The notes under the pieces were generated by a model. The model saw only the letters and a program-made list of their open reading frames with translations. It had not been told where the DNA came from and ran no database searches. Position numbers and translations under genes: made by a program. Of a DNA stretch of 25,874 bases, positions 7,317-14,324 are shown piece after piece (within the stretch, counting starts at the first letter, position 1; each line of letters starts with the position of its first letter). The stretch lies in assembly GCA_036558645.1 (NCBI GenBank), contig DATBFG010000076.1, positions 1 through 25,874 on the forward strand. The letters are read 5' to 3'. Origin of the DNA: DATBFG01 sp036558645. Lineage in GTDB: Bacteria > Acidobacteriota > Terriglobia > Terriglobales > Acidobacteriaceae.

Positions 7317-7827
7317 AGGCGTTAGTAGATGGCTGGAACGTCCACTGGGAGGTCGTCTCCCACCCCTCTATTGTCCCAGAAAGTGAACGTCTCTGGCGAG
7401 TGGCCGAGAGTTCAGCGCCAGCAACGCCGGTACAAGTCGTGTAGAATCATTAACATAAGAGATTGTCCCTCTGAGCTGGAGGACTTTTACCCGAAAACGC
7501 TCTACGGGAAGGCTCATTCAGGGAAGGCGGGCCGGAAAATGGCAGTGGCCGGACCAAGAAATTCCCAAGATCTCAGCTTCGGTCATCGTTATCTTGCATA
7601 GCATACACCGACTGGCACGGGGCTTCCGAGACGCCGGCTGTATGTAAGCTGTGAGACGAACTGTGCGTGGTCGACTCGCCGTAGACAACAACAATCTGTG
7701 TCGAATTCCGTTCGCGGTTGCGTGAGATTCGAAGTCAGGCATCTAAGCTCACTTCGTTCCACATCTATCTAAGTACCTTTCATCGCCACTTCCATCCCGG
7801 AGTAGAATTCCGCTTTTAGGGGGCCTT
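7317..7827. other. 511-bp intergenic region without a recognised gene
   Basis: This region lies between divergent genes (minus strand from 7316, plus strand from 7828). Open frames of up to 90 codons exist but have no ribosome binding site, no family resemblance and low-complexity composition typical of chance frames. The only local structure noticed is a short hairpin GGGAG-GTCGT-CTCCC at 7349-7363. TAGAAT at 7803-7808 could serve as a -10 element for the plus-strand gene, but no good -35 accompanies it. I found no tRNA or riboswitch-like fold. Confidence 0.5.
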
Positions 7828-8382
7828 ATGAGGCACTGGCGCTTGGGCATAGCATTTCTCCTCGCTGCAACCATCAATCTCTTTGCAGGTGATTTCGGAC
7901 GCGGATCCAAAATCTCCGTCCGCATCAGCGACACCGTCAGTTCGGACCGCTCCCTGATCGGGGATCCAGTAGACGGTGTCTTGGTGAACGACCTTTCAGT
8001 CAACGGCAAGCTCATCGCTCCAGCAGGGTCCCGGGCCCATGGCATCGTTTCTGCAGCCGAGCATAGTGTCCAGGGGAAAGCGACCTTTCCAGGTTCCGTT
8101 TCAATTCGTCTTGAGACAATCGACACCGAGAAAGGTGCCTACCATCTGAGCACCAATCAATACACTCGCGAGGGTCGCGGTCGCTCGAACTCCCCCTTCC
8201 CTGGTGGCTCAACCACCGGCGTGTCCATTGATTCGGTGGGCGGTGTGCATCCGCACTCACCTGTGCCCCAATTGCCTGACCCAACCGAAATTACAGTGGC
8301 CACGGGCGGCCTGGAAGCTATCATCCCAGCCCAATCGGTTTTGACTTTTAAAGCCGTTTCGATTGCGGTTCCAAAGCCCTGA
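7828..8382 (+). CDS. Small exported protein of unknown function
   Basis: A 184-residue protein with an N-terminal signal peptide: basic MRHWR, hydrophobic stretch 6-20, likely cleavage around residues 20-21 (LFAG). The mature part has the pattern SKISVRISDTVSSDRSLIGDPVDGVLV, then IAPAGSRAHGIVSAAE and SIRLETIDTEKGAYHL. This looks like a small beta-rich domain that recurs in acidobacterial envelope proteins as 'G..L.VRL...L.S....G..F.A.L ... IPAG....G.V'. I recognise the pattern but know of no established function. Residues 125-150 are Gly/Ser/Pro-rich and probably a linker. The start is supported by AGGGGG five bases before the ATG. It precedes the Tat-exported isomerase by 170 bp on the same strand. 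Confidence 0.75.
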   Translation: MRHWRLGIAFLLAATINLFAGDFGRGSKISVRISDTVSSDRSLIGDPVDGVLVNDLSVNGKLIAPAGSRAHGIVSAAEHSVQGKATFPGSVSIRLETIDTEKGAYHLSTNQYTREGRGRSNSPFPGGSTTGVSIDSVGGVHPHSPVPQLPDPTEITVATGGLEAIIPAQSVLTFKAVSIAVPKP

Positions 8383-8423
8383 CAGCCGTCATGTGTGCCG
8401 GTGGTACGGCAGGGAAGCGGCTG
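8383..8423 (+). terminator. Nested hairpin directly after the exported-protein stop codon (possible terminator)
   Basis: CAGCCG (8383-8388) pairs with CGGCTG (8418-8423). Inside it TGCCG (8396-8400) pairs with CGGCA (8407-8411) around a GTGGTA loop. The structure starts at the first base after the TGA. No T-tract follows, so intrinsic termination is doubtful; an mRNA 3'-end stabiliser is an alternative. Confidence 0.3.
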
Positions 8424-8552
8424 ACCTTCCACAAGGCGTTCCAGTGCGACCCTCATAACTCGCGACTAGGGCTTGCTATCACCGCGCTCATCCCCAGCTT
8501 TCGCATACAATCCCGATGGGAAGTTGGAGTACACGATGAGTGAGGGACAAAT

Positions 8553-9443
8553 ATGCGCACGATTCCGCGACGAGCGTTCTTGAAAACCACATCCATTTCC
8601 CTGGGCGGCGCGGCATTGCTTAAGAGCGCGCCATGGCTCGTGGCCGAACCTCTAGGCCTGCCCATCGGCTTGCAGTTGTATTCGGTCCGCGACCTGCTAC
8701 CCAAAGACTATGAGGGAACACTGCACCAATTGGCTGCACTTGGCTATCGCGAAGTTGAGGCCGCCGGCTTTTATGGCCGGAGTGCCCGCGATGTGAAGCA
8801 GACCATGGATCGTGTGGGCTTGCGCTGCGTGAGTGGGCATTACTCTCTCGATGAGTTAGGTTCCGACCAGACCATTCAATATGCCAAGGATCTTGGCTTC
8901 GACTACATGGTGTGTCCGTCCCCGAAGAAGAATCCTGCGCGCAAGAAATCTTCCATCTCAGACGACGAACTGACGCTCGACGACTGGCGCTGGAACGCCG
9001 AACAGTTCAACCAGGTTGGTGAGCGCATCCATGCTGCTGGAATGCATTTTGCCTATCACAATCACACAGGGGAGTTCCGTTCAGAGAATGGCGTTGTCTT
9101 TTATGACGAACTGCTTCGGCTAACGGATCCATCAAAGGTGAGCATGCAAATGGACTGTGGGTGGGTGGTTGTCGCGGGCAAGAATCCCATAGACTACCTG
9201 ACTCGTTACCCGAAGCGAATCTCTATGTTTCATGTCAAAGACTTCAAGCTGAGCAACGCCAACAAAACCTCGGAGCCCGTTTCCGCAGAGCTCGGCCGCG
9301 GCAGCATTGATTATCGCCCAATATTCGAAGCCGCCAAGAAAGCTGAGATCAAACACATGTTCGTCGAGCAGGAAGACTACGATAAACCCGCATTGGATTC
9401 TCTAAAAATTAGTGCCGAATACATGCGATCCATGAAGGTATAG
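8553..9443 (+). CDS. Tat-exported sugar phosphate isomerase/epimerase-like TIM-barrel protein
   Basis: A 296-residue protein of the xylose isomerase-like/AP endonuclease family 2 barrel. The N-terminus carries a twin-arginine signal, RRAFLK at 6-11, then a hydrophobic stretch ending near residue 32, so the barrel probably acts outside the cytoplasm after folding. Barrel strands with metal-ligand candidates follow: EVEAAGFYG near 68, YHNHTGE near 168-174, MDCGW near 199, HVKD near 226 and FVEQEDYD near 270. This order of Glu, His, Asp, His and Glu fits a divalent-metal isomerase site. Exported members are abundant in Acidobacteria and Planctomycetes and are thought to process sugars or cyclitols; the true substrate is unknown. 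GAGGGA five bases before the ATG supports the start. It converges with the FAD/Fe-S oxidoreductase gene 33 bp downstream. Confidence 0.9.
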   Translation: MRTIPRRAFLKTTSISLGGAALLKSAPWLVAEPLGLPIGLQLYSVRDLLPKDYEGTLHQLAALGYREVEAAGFYGRSARDVKQTMDRVGLRCVSGHYSLDELGSDQTIQYAKDLGFDYMVCPSPKKNPARKKSSISDDELTLDDWRWNAEQFNQVGERIHAAGMHFAYHNHTGEFRSENGVVFYDELLRLTDPSKVSMQMDCGWVVVAGKNPIDYLTRYPKRISMFHVKDFKLSNANKTSEPVSAELGRGSIDYRPIFEAAKKAEIKHMFVEQEDYDKPALDSLKISAEYMRSMKV

Positions 9444-9476
9444 CGGGGATGGCCACTCGCCAGTTTGAACGATGGG

Positions 9477-12400
9477 TTACCGCCTCCGCGATAAAGCCCA
9501 CAGTGCTACGGCTCCAACCGCAGTTGCTGCCAACGTGACACCAGCTCGACGCATCGATTTCAGTACTTCTTTCTTACGTGCGTCGGCCCGCGGCCGTTCG
9601 GGAAAGGCTGCCACAGCACCGTGCAAAGCGAGTTGGATAACTTCTGCCAGGTGCAGCGCGTTCCGATGCGATCCCTGCGCAATCTGTTCGCGACAACTGA
9701 AACCGTCAGCGATGATCAGAGTCTCGGGCGCAGCCTCCCGGACGGCGGGCATCAGTTCCAACTCGCCGATTGCAATCGAAACATCGTATTTGTCCCCCTC
9801 GAAACCGAACGATCCTGCCATGCCACAGCATCCCGGGGCTGGCGTGTGGAACTCGACTCCCATCCTTGTAAGGACAGACTCCTCATCCGTCATCTTCATC
9901 AGTGACTTTTGATGGCAGTGCCCATGCAACAAGGCTCTGCGTGGAAGTCTTGGCAGCACGAAATGGGAAGCTTTCTTCTCCAGGAACTCGCCCAATAGGA
10001 AGGTTTGCTCCGCCAACTGTCTTGCGCGCCGGTCATCAGGAAACAGGTTTAGCAACTCATCCCGAAAAACCGCCGCGCAACTCGGTTCTAGCACGACGAG
10101 TGGAACTCCTGCTTCAATCTCCTCTGTAAGCGCGTCGAGAATTTGTAATAAAAGGCGCTTCGCCCGATCCAGCATCCCGAAGTCGTAAAGAGGACGTCCG
10201 CAACATAGCGGCACGCGCGGAAGGACCACCTCGTAGCCTGCGGCCTCGAGCACTTCAACGGCAGCCTTGGCCGTATCAGGCAGAAAGTAATTATTAAACG
10301 TGTCGGGCCACAACAGCACCGGCAGCGCATTTTCGTTCCTTTGCCCTCGCCGCTCGAACCAGCCTCGAAGAGTTTGCGGTGCGAAGGCTGGAATCTCACG
10401 CTCGCGCGGAATTCCTGCCGCGACCTTGGTGATGTCACGCAAGACAGGTGTTTGAGTAACAAGGTTAGCCAGGCCCGGCACATTCGACGCTACTTGTGCC
10501 CACAGATCGATGTTTCCGAACAGGTAAGCGCCTGGAGGACGCACCCTGCCATGGTAGTAGTGAGACAGGAACTCAGCCTTGTACGTCGCGACATCGACTG
10601 CGACAGGGCACTCGCTCTTGCAGCCCTTACATGAGAGGCAAAGATCGAGTGACTGCTTGATGTGTTTGTCTCGCCAGCCATCTTGGATGACATCGCCCTT
10701 CGTCATCTCCCACAACAGGTGCGCTCGCCCTCGCGTCGAGTGTTCCTCGTCGCGCGTAACCCGAAAGCTGGGGCACATCACTCCACCGTCGTCACGCCGG
10801 CACTTGCCGACTCCCACGCATCGCAGGGTGGCGTGTGCCAGGCTGCCGTTATCGTCGGGGAATTGGAAGTGCGTTTCCGGTTCCCATGGCCGGTAGTTGG
10901 CTCCCAAACGGAGGTTCTCATCGAGGGCATAGGCTTCGATCACCTTGCCGGGATTCATCCGCCAATCCGGATCCCAGACAGCCTTGAACTCTCGAAATGC
11001 CTGCATCAGTTCCGGACCGTACATCTTCGGCAGCAATTCGGCGCGTGCCTGCCCATCCCCGTGTTCTCCGGAAAGCGATCCGCCATAACGCACGACTAGG
11101 TCTGCGGCTTCTTCAACAAATCTTCTGAACTGACGGATGCCCGCGCTCGTTTCCAGATCGAAGCTGGTACGCGAGTGCACGCAGCCATGGCCGAAGTGTC
11201 CATAAAGAGTTCCGCGGTAGTTGTATTCCGACATCAGTTTGCGCAAATCGCGTAGATACTGTCCGAGTTTTTCAGGAGCGACAGCCGAATCTTCCCATCC
11301 TTCCCAACTCAGCGGTTCGCCGGGAACGTGAGAAATCGCGCCCAGACTGGATTCGCGCACCTCCCAGACGCGCTTCGCAAGTTCTTTGTCGGTGAAGAGG
11401 CGCATCTCGGGCGGTTGTGCGCTCTGTGCGAGTGCTCGCATCAAGCCTTTCGCTTGCGATTCGGCTTCTGCCGCAGTTGTTGCGCCGAATTCGACGAGAA
11501 GCCATCCTCCTCCCGGTGGAAGCAACACAAGTCCTTCGGAATTGATGCCTTTGCGTCTCGTGTAATCGACTAGGTAGTCATCGATGCCCTCAAGCCCGAT
11601 TGGCTGATGCGCCATGATTTCGGGCACTCGATCCGCACACTGATAAATGTCCGGATATGCAACGACCATCAGCAGTCGTTCCGGAGGACTCTCAACCAGC
11701 TTGCAAGTCGCCTCAAGAACGGTGACGCACGTGCCTTCCGACCCAACCAGCGCCCGCGCCACGTTGAATCCATTTTCTGGCAGCAGGTAATCCAGGTTGT
11801 AGCCCGACACTCTGCGTGGAATCCTGGGATAGCGTTGACGGATCAGCTCTGCGTAGCGATCCCGAATGTTTTTGAGTCCCGCGTAGATCTCCCCACTGCG
11901 GCCGCCCGTTCTGATGATTCGCCCGAGCTCTTCCTCGGAGGTTGCACCAACATTGAGCCGGACCCCGTCATAGGTGAGAACATCGAGCTTCTCAATGTTT
12001 TCATCCGTCTTGCCCGCCATGACCGAATGCACTCCACAGGAGTTATTGCCGATCATCCCACCTAGAGTGCAGCGGTTGTGTGTGGCGGGATCGGGGCCGA
12101 AGGTCAGGTGATAGCGTTCCGCAGCATCCCGTAAATGATCCAGAACAACGCCTGGCTGAACGCGTGCACGGCGCGTCTTCGGATCGATTTCGAGAATCCG
12201 CGTCATGTACTTGGAAGTGTCCAGGATGACCGCTATGTTGCAGCATTGCCCAGCTAAAGACGTACCAGCGCCACGGCACAACAGCGGAGCGTTAAATTCT
12301 CGGCAAAGAGAAACCGCAGTGATTACGTCGTCAGTATCGCGCGGAAGGACAACCCCGATAGGAATCTGACGATAGTTTGAGCCATCGGTAGCGTAGAGAG

Positions 12401-12524
12401 CGCGGCTACCTTTGTCGAACCTCACTTCACCGCGAAGGTTGCGGCGAAGTCTGTCAGCGAGTGCTGCGGCGTCCACGGTGGTCGAGCGAGCCGCGCGCGC
12501 GATCTGAACGAGGTTGTCCTGCAT
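9477..12524 (-). CDS. FAD-binding and Fe-S-binding 2-hydroxyacid dehydrogenase-like protein with C-terminal membrane segment
   Basis: A 1015-residue fusion resembling E. coli YdiJ and the GlcD/GlpC families. The PCMH-type FAD domain covers about residues 55-290 (CRGAGTSLAGQ at 83-93). An FAD-linked oxidase C-terminal domain extends to about 550 and includes the histidine-rich YGHFGHGCVH and SGEHGDG. A ferredoxin-like region follows, with a CVGVGKC...CPS cluster near 567 and CLSCKGCKSECP near 628. Two cysteine-rich CCG domains have LCCGRP near 772, HCHQ near 866 and GCCGMAGSFG near 895. The family oxidises D-lactate, glycolate or D-2-hydroxyglutarate and passes electrons to quinone or another carrier. 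The last about 25 residues form a hydrophobic helix capped by SRRR, suggesting direct membrane anchoring. It starts 14 bp after the zinc-ribbon gene, so the two are probably co-transcribed. The exact substrate is not determinable. Confidence 0.9.
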   Translation of the reverse strand: MQDNLVQIARAARSTTVDAAALADRLRRNLRGEVRFDKGSRALYATDGSNYRQIPIGVVLPRDTDDVITAVSLCREFNAPLLCRGAGTSLAGQCCNIAVILDTSKYMTRILEIDPKTRRARVQPGVVLDHLRDAAERYHLTFGPDPATHNRCTLGGMIGNNSCGVHSVMAGKTDENIEKLDVLTYDGVRLNVGATSEEELGRIIRTGGRSGEIYAGLKNIRDRYAELIRQRYPRIPRRVSGYNLDYLLPENGFNVARALVGSEGTCVTVLEATCKLVESPPERLLMVVAYPDIYQCADRVPEIMAHQPIGLEGIDDYLVDYTRRKGINSEGLVLLPPGGGWLLVEFGATTAAEAESQAKGLMRALAQSAQPPEMRLFTDKELAKRVWEVRESSLGAISHVPGEPLSWEGWEDSAVAPEKLGQYLRDLRKLMSEYNYRGTLYGHFGHGCVHSRTSFDLETSAGIRQFRRFVEEAADLVVRYGGSLSGEHGDGQARAELLPKMYGPELMQAFREFKAVWDPDWRMNPGKVIEAYALDENLRLGANYRPWEPETHFQFPDDNGSLAHATLRCVGVGKCRRDDGGVMCPSFRVTRDEEHSTRGRAHLLWEMTKGDVIQDGWRDKHIKQSLDLCLSCKGCKSECPVAVDVATYKAEFLSHYYHGRVRPPGAYLFGNIDLWAQVASNVPGLANLVTQTPVLRDITKVAAGIPREREIPAFAPQTLRGWFERRGQRNENALPVLLWPDTFNNYFLPDTAKAAVEVLEAAGYEVVLPRVPLCCGRPLYDFGMLDRAKRLLLQILDALTEEIEAGVPLVVLEPSCAAVFRDELLNLFPDDRRARQLAEQTFLLGEFLEKKASHFVLPRLPRRALLHGHCHQKSLMKMTDEESVLTRMGVEFHTPAPGCCGMAGSFGFEGDKYDVSIAIGELELMPAVREAAPETLIIADGFSCREQIAQGSHRNALHLAEVIQLALHGAVAAFPERPRADARKKEVLKSMRRAGVTLAATAVGAVALWALSRRR

Positions 12525-12538
12525 GGTCTACCGGACGA

Positions 12539-13192
12539 TCAATTGCTCTCGCTCGAAGAGGAAGCGCCCGCAGTGCCCTTACCGCTTACATTTGCAATAT
12601 GTATCTTTGTCTTACCGTCTTCGGCCTCGATGTTCACGGTGACGAAGCTGTGGCCTTCCGTTGAAACAATCGAGAAATTCTTTTCGTCGCTCACTGTAAC
12701 GTTGGCGTGAGGCAGCTTTGACTTGTAGAAGTCGGCGACACGCTCGGGCGGATCGTCACTTTCAAACTCCGCCGCGACGGTATGAACATTGCCGGCCGCA
12801 ACCGTTGCGGCGCTTCCTTTGAGCACTCGAGCGTTCGGATAGACATCCACGCCCAGTTGCTTGATGGCATCTTCAGAGTCGTCCGAACTCACAACCGTAC
12901 CAAGTGGGGTTTCGACCCTGACCTTTCCCTCCCGGGTCTCAACGTGCGTTCCATGGGCAAGTCTCCACGCCACGAATCCCGCCGTTGCTGCGCCGATGAT
13001 TCCGAGTCCGACCAGCACCGCCACCACGATCAGCACAATCTTGACCGCATTGCTGCTTTGCCCGGGACTAGGAGGCGCAGACGGTGTTGGCGCGGGTGTT
13101 CCGGGTGTGGCCATCGGGAGCGTCGCACCGCACTTCGAGCAGAATTTCGCGCCTGGCTGCAGTGTGGTTCCGCAAGAGTTGCAAAAGGCCAT
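12539..13192 (-). CDS. Zinc-ribbon membrane protein of unknown function
   Basis: A 217-residue protein. A zinc ribbon with C4-x2-C7 and C18-x2-C21 (FCNSCG ... FCSKCG) opens the protein. A Pro/Thr/Ala-rich linker (about 27-47) and one transmembrane helix at about 49-75 follow, then a probably extracytoplasmic domain that includes LGVDVYPNARVL near 115 and YKSKLPHANV near 155. The C-terminus is Ser-rich. The architecture (cytosolic zinc ribbon, one helix, outer domain) suggests sensing or assembly, but I know no function. ATG at 13192 is preceded by GAGGTG four bases upstream. It follows coxD on the same strand after 136 bp that hold a possible promoter, so it may be read through from, or separate from, the respiratory operon. 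Confidence 0.82.
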   Translation of the reverse strand: MAFCNSCGTTLQPGAKFCSKCGATLPMATPGTPAPTPSAPPSPGQSSNAVKIVLIVVAVLVGLGIIGAATAGFVAWRLAHGTHVETREGKVRVETPLGTVVSSDDSEDAIKQLGVDVYPNARVLKGSAATVAAGNVHTVAAEFESDDPPERVADFYKSKLPHANVTVSDEKNFSIVSTEGHSFVTVNIEAEDGKTKIHIANVSGKGTAGASSSSESN

Positions 13193-13218
13193 AATTCACC
13201 TCGATTTCCTGACGGCGG

Positions 13219-13224
13219 AGTATA
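13219..13224 (-). promoter_or_regulatory. Candidate -10 element (TATACT) for the zinc-ribbon gene
   Basis: TATACT on the minus strand lies 26 bp before the ATG at 13192 and differs from TATAAT at one position. No convincing -35 hexamer lies 16-18 bp upstream. A hairpin with arms GGCAGG/CCTGCC overlaps that position. Confidence 0.3.
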
Positions 13225-13293
13225 ACGCAATTGACGGGCAGGTTGCAGCGATAGCCTGCCATTGGCCAACTCCAACGATTGTCATCTTGAGGG

Positions 13294-13309
13294 CAGGGCG
13301 ACGACCCTG
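13294..13309 (-). terminator. Weak hairpin after coxD (possible operon end)
   Basis: CAGGG and CCCTG pair around a 6-base loop about 20 bp past the coxD stop. There is no following T-tract, so it is at best a weak or factor-dependent terminator for the long respiratory operon. Confidence 0.25.
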
Positions 13310-13328
13310 GAGACTCGAAAGCCGCTTA

Positions 13329-13616
13329 TCACATCAGGTGGCGCGTACCGTAATCCGCCATGCTGAGAGCAAGCAGTACCAGGAAAAAGAAGAGAGCCGA
13401 GATGATGACTGTCTTGGTCAATTTTTCGCTCGTGTACTTCACGTGCATAAAGAACAACGTCACAATCAGCGCTTTGCCGGTTGCAATCGCGAGCGCAACG
13501 ATTGTGTTCAACGGCCCGAGATCGACAGTCGCAACCCATGCTGTCACGACAGTCAATACCATCAGGATGATCCAAATTGTGTAATAAAGTTTTGAAGACA
13601 GAATATGTTCAGACAT
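13329..13616 (-). CDS. coxD: Cytochrome c oxidase subunit IV (CoxD/CtaF-like)
   Basis: A 95-residue protein with three transmembrane helices (about 10-30, 37-58 and 67-88), the normal size of the small prokaryotic subunit IV. KALIVTLFFMHVKY around 48-62 is the family hallmark. The subunit stabilises the subunit I/III core and carries no cofactor. AGGGTGAG directly before the ATG overlaps the stop codon of coxC; only three bases separate the two genes, so translation is coupled. It is the last gene of the act-cox series. Confidence 0.9.
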   Translation of the reverse strand: MSEHILSSKLYYTIWIILMVLTVVTAWVATVDLGPLNTIVALAIATGKALIVTLFFMHVKYTSEKLTKTVIISALFFFLVLLALSMADYGTRHLM

Positions 13617-13619
13617 GGC

Positions 13620-14324
13620 TCACCCTAATGGTTTTCGATCGATCAGGTACAACAGCGGGAACAGGTAGATCCAGATAATGTCGACAAAGTGCCAGTACAA
13701 CCCGGCGTTCTCGACTGGCGTGTAGTACTCAGGTCCATAATCGCCCCGCCAGGCCATGAACGTGAGCCAGGTAAACAATCCCACGCCGATGATCATGTGG
13801 ATCGCGTGCATGCCGGTCATCGCGAAATAGAGAGAGTAAAAAACTTGCGCATGCTGCGGATCAATCCCCAAATTGGGATGTTCTTCGATCAGGTTCTTCG
13901 CGTCAAAGCCAAAGCCTGGAACGTGGTGCTCCTTATATTCTCGATGCCATTCGTATGCTTTTACGCCGAGAAATGTGAGTCCGAATAGCATAGTCAGCAA
14001 AAGAAGCATTACAAGCAGGCGCCGTTTGCCCATCTGCGCGGCGCGAACGCCTAGGGCAACGGTCAAACTGCTGCAGATGAGGACTACGGTATTCGCAGCA
14101 CCAACTTCCAACTGCAGCGACTGACTGCCTGCCGCGAACTCCTTGAAGTACGAGACCCGATAAATCAGATACGCGCAAAACATCCCGCCGAAAAACATGA
14201 TTTCCGTCGCCAGGAATAGCCACATGCCTAGCGAGGCGGCATTGCGCTGCTGCTCTACGTCGACGAAATGATGCCGTAGCGCGGGGCTGTGTCCGTGTTC
14301 CATGGTCGCTGGACTATCGCTCAA
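13620..14324 (-). CDS. coxC: Cytochrome c oxidase subunit III
   Basis: A 234-residue haem-copper oxidase subunit III with about five membrane helices. Typical stretches are LGMWLFLATEIMFFGGMFCAY near residues 32-52 and ending blocks such as YWHFVDIIWIYLFPLLY. HAIHMIIG in the middle is also a family signature. The length suits the five-helix form that lacks the first two helices of the mitochondrial protein. The start is taken as TTG at 14324 because GAGGAGG lies six bases upstream, whereas the ATG at 14303 has no ribosome binding site. The TTG start overlaps the end of coxA by 11 bp, implying coupled translation. The subunit has no redox centre and supports proton delivery and stability of subunit I. 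Confidence 0.95.
   Translation of the reverse strand: MSDSPATMEHGHSPALRHHFVDVEQQRNAASLGMWLFLATEIMFFGGMFCAYLIYRVSYFKEFAAGSQSLQLEVGAANTVVLICSSLTVALGVRAAQMGKRRLLVMLLLLTMLFGLTFLGVKAYEWHREYKEHHVPGFGFDAKNLIEEHPNLGIDPQHAQVFYSLYFAMTGMHAIHMIIGVGLFTWLTFMAWRGDYGPEYYTPVENAGLYWHFVDIIWIYLFPLLYLIDRKPLG

Noticed and set aside
7329..7742. Open frames on both strands in the 511-bp gap (7329-7601 plus, 7518-7742 minus)
   Set aside because: No ribosome binding site, no recognisable family, unusual composition, and they overlap each other; treated as chance frames.
8505..8510. TACAAT as a promoter for the Tat-exported isomerase
   Set aside because: A reasonable -10 match, but the only TTG-like -35 lies about 27 bp upstream, too far for a sigma70 promoter.
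9132..9356. Minus-strand open frame inside the isomerase gene
   Set aside because: Lies entirely within a well-supported gene and has no independent signals.
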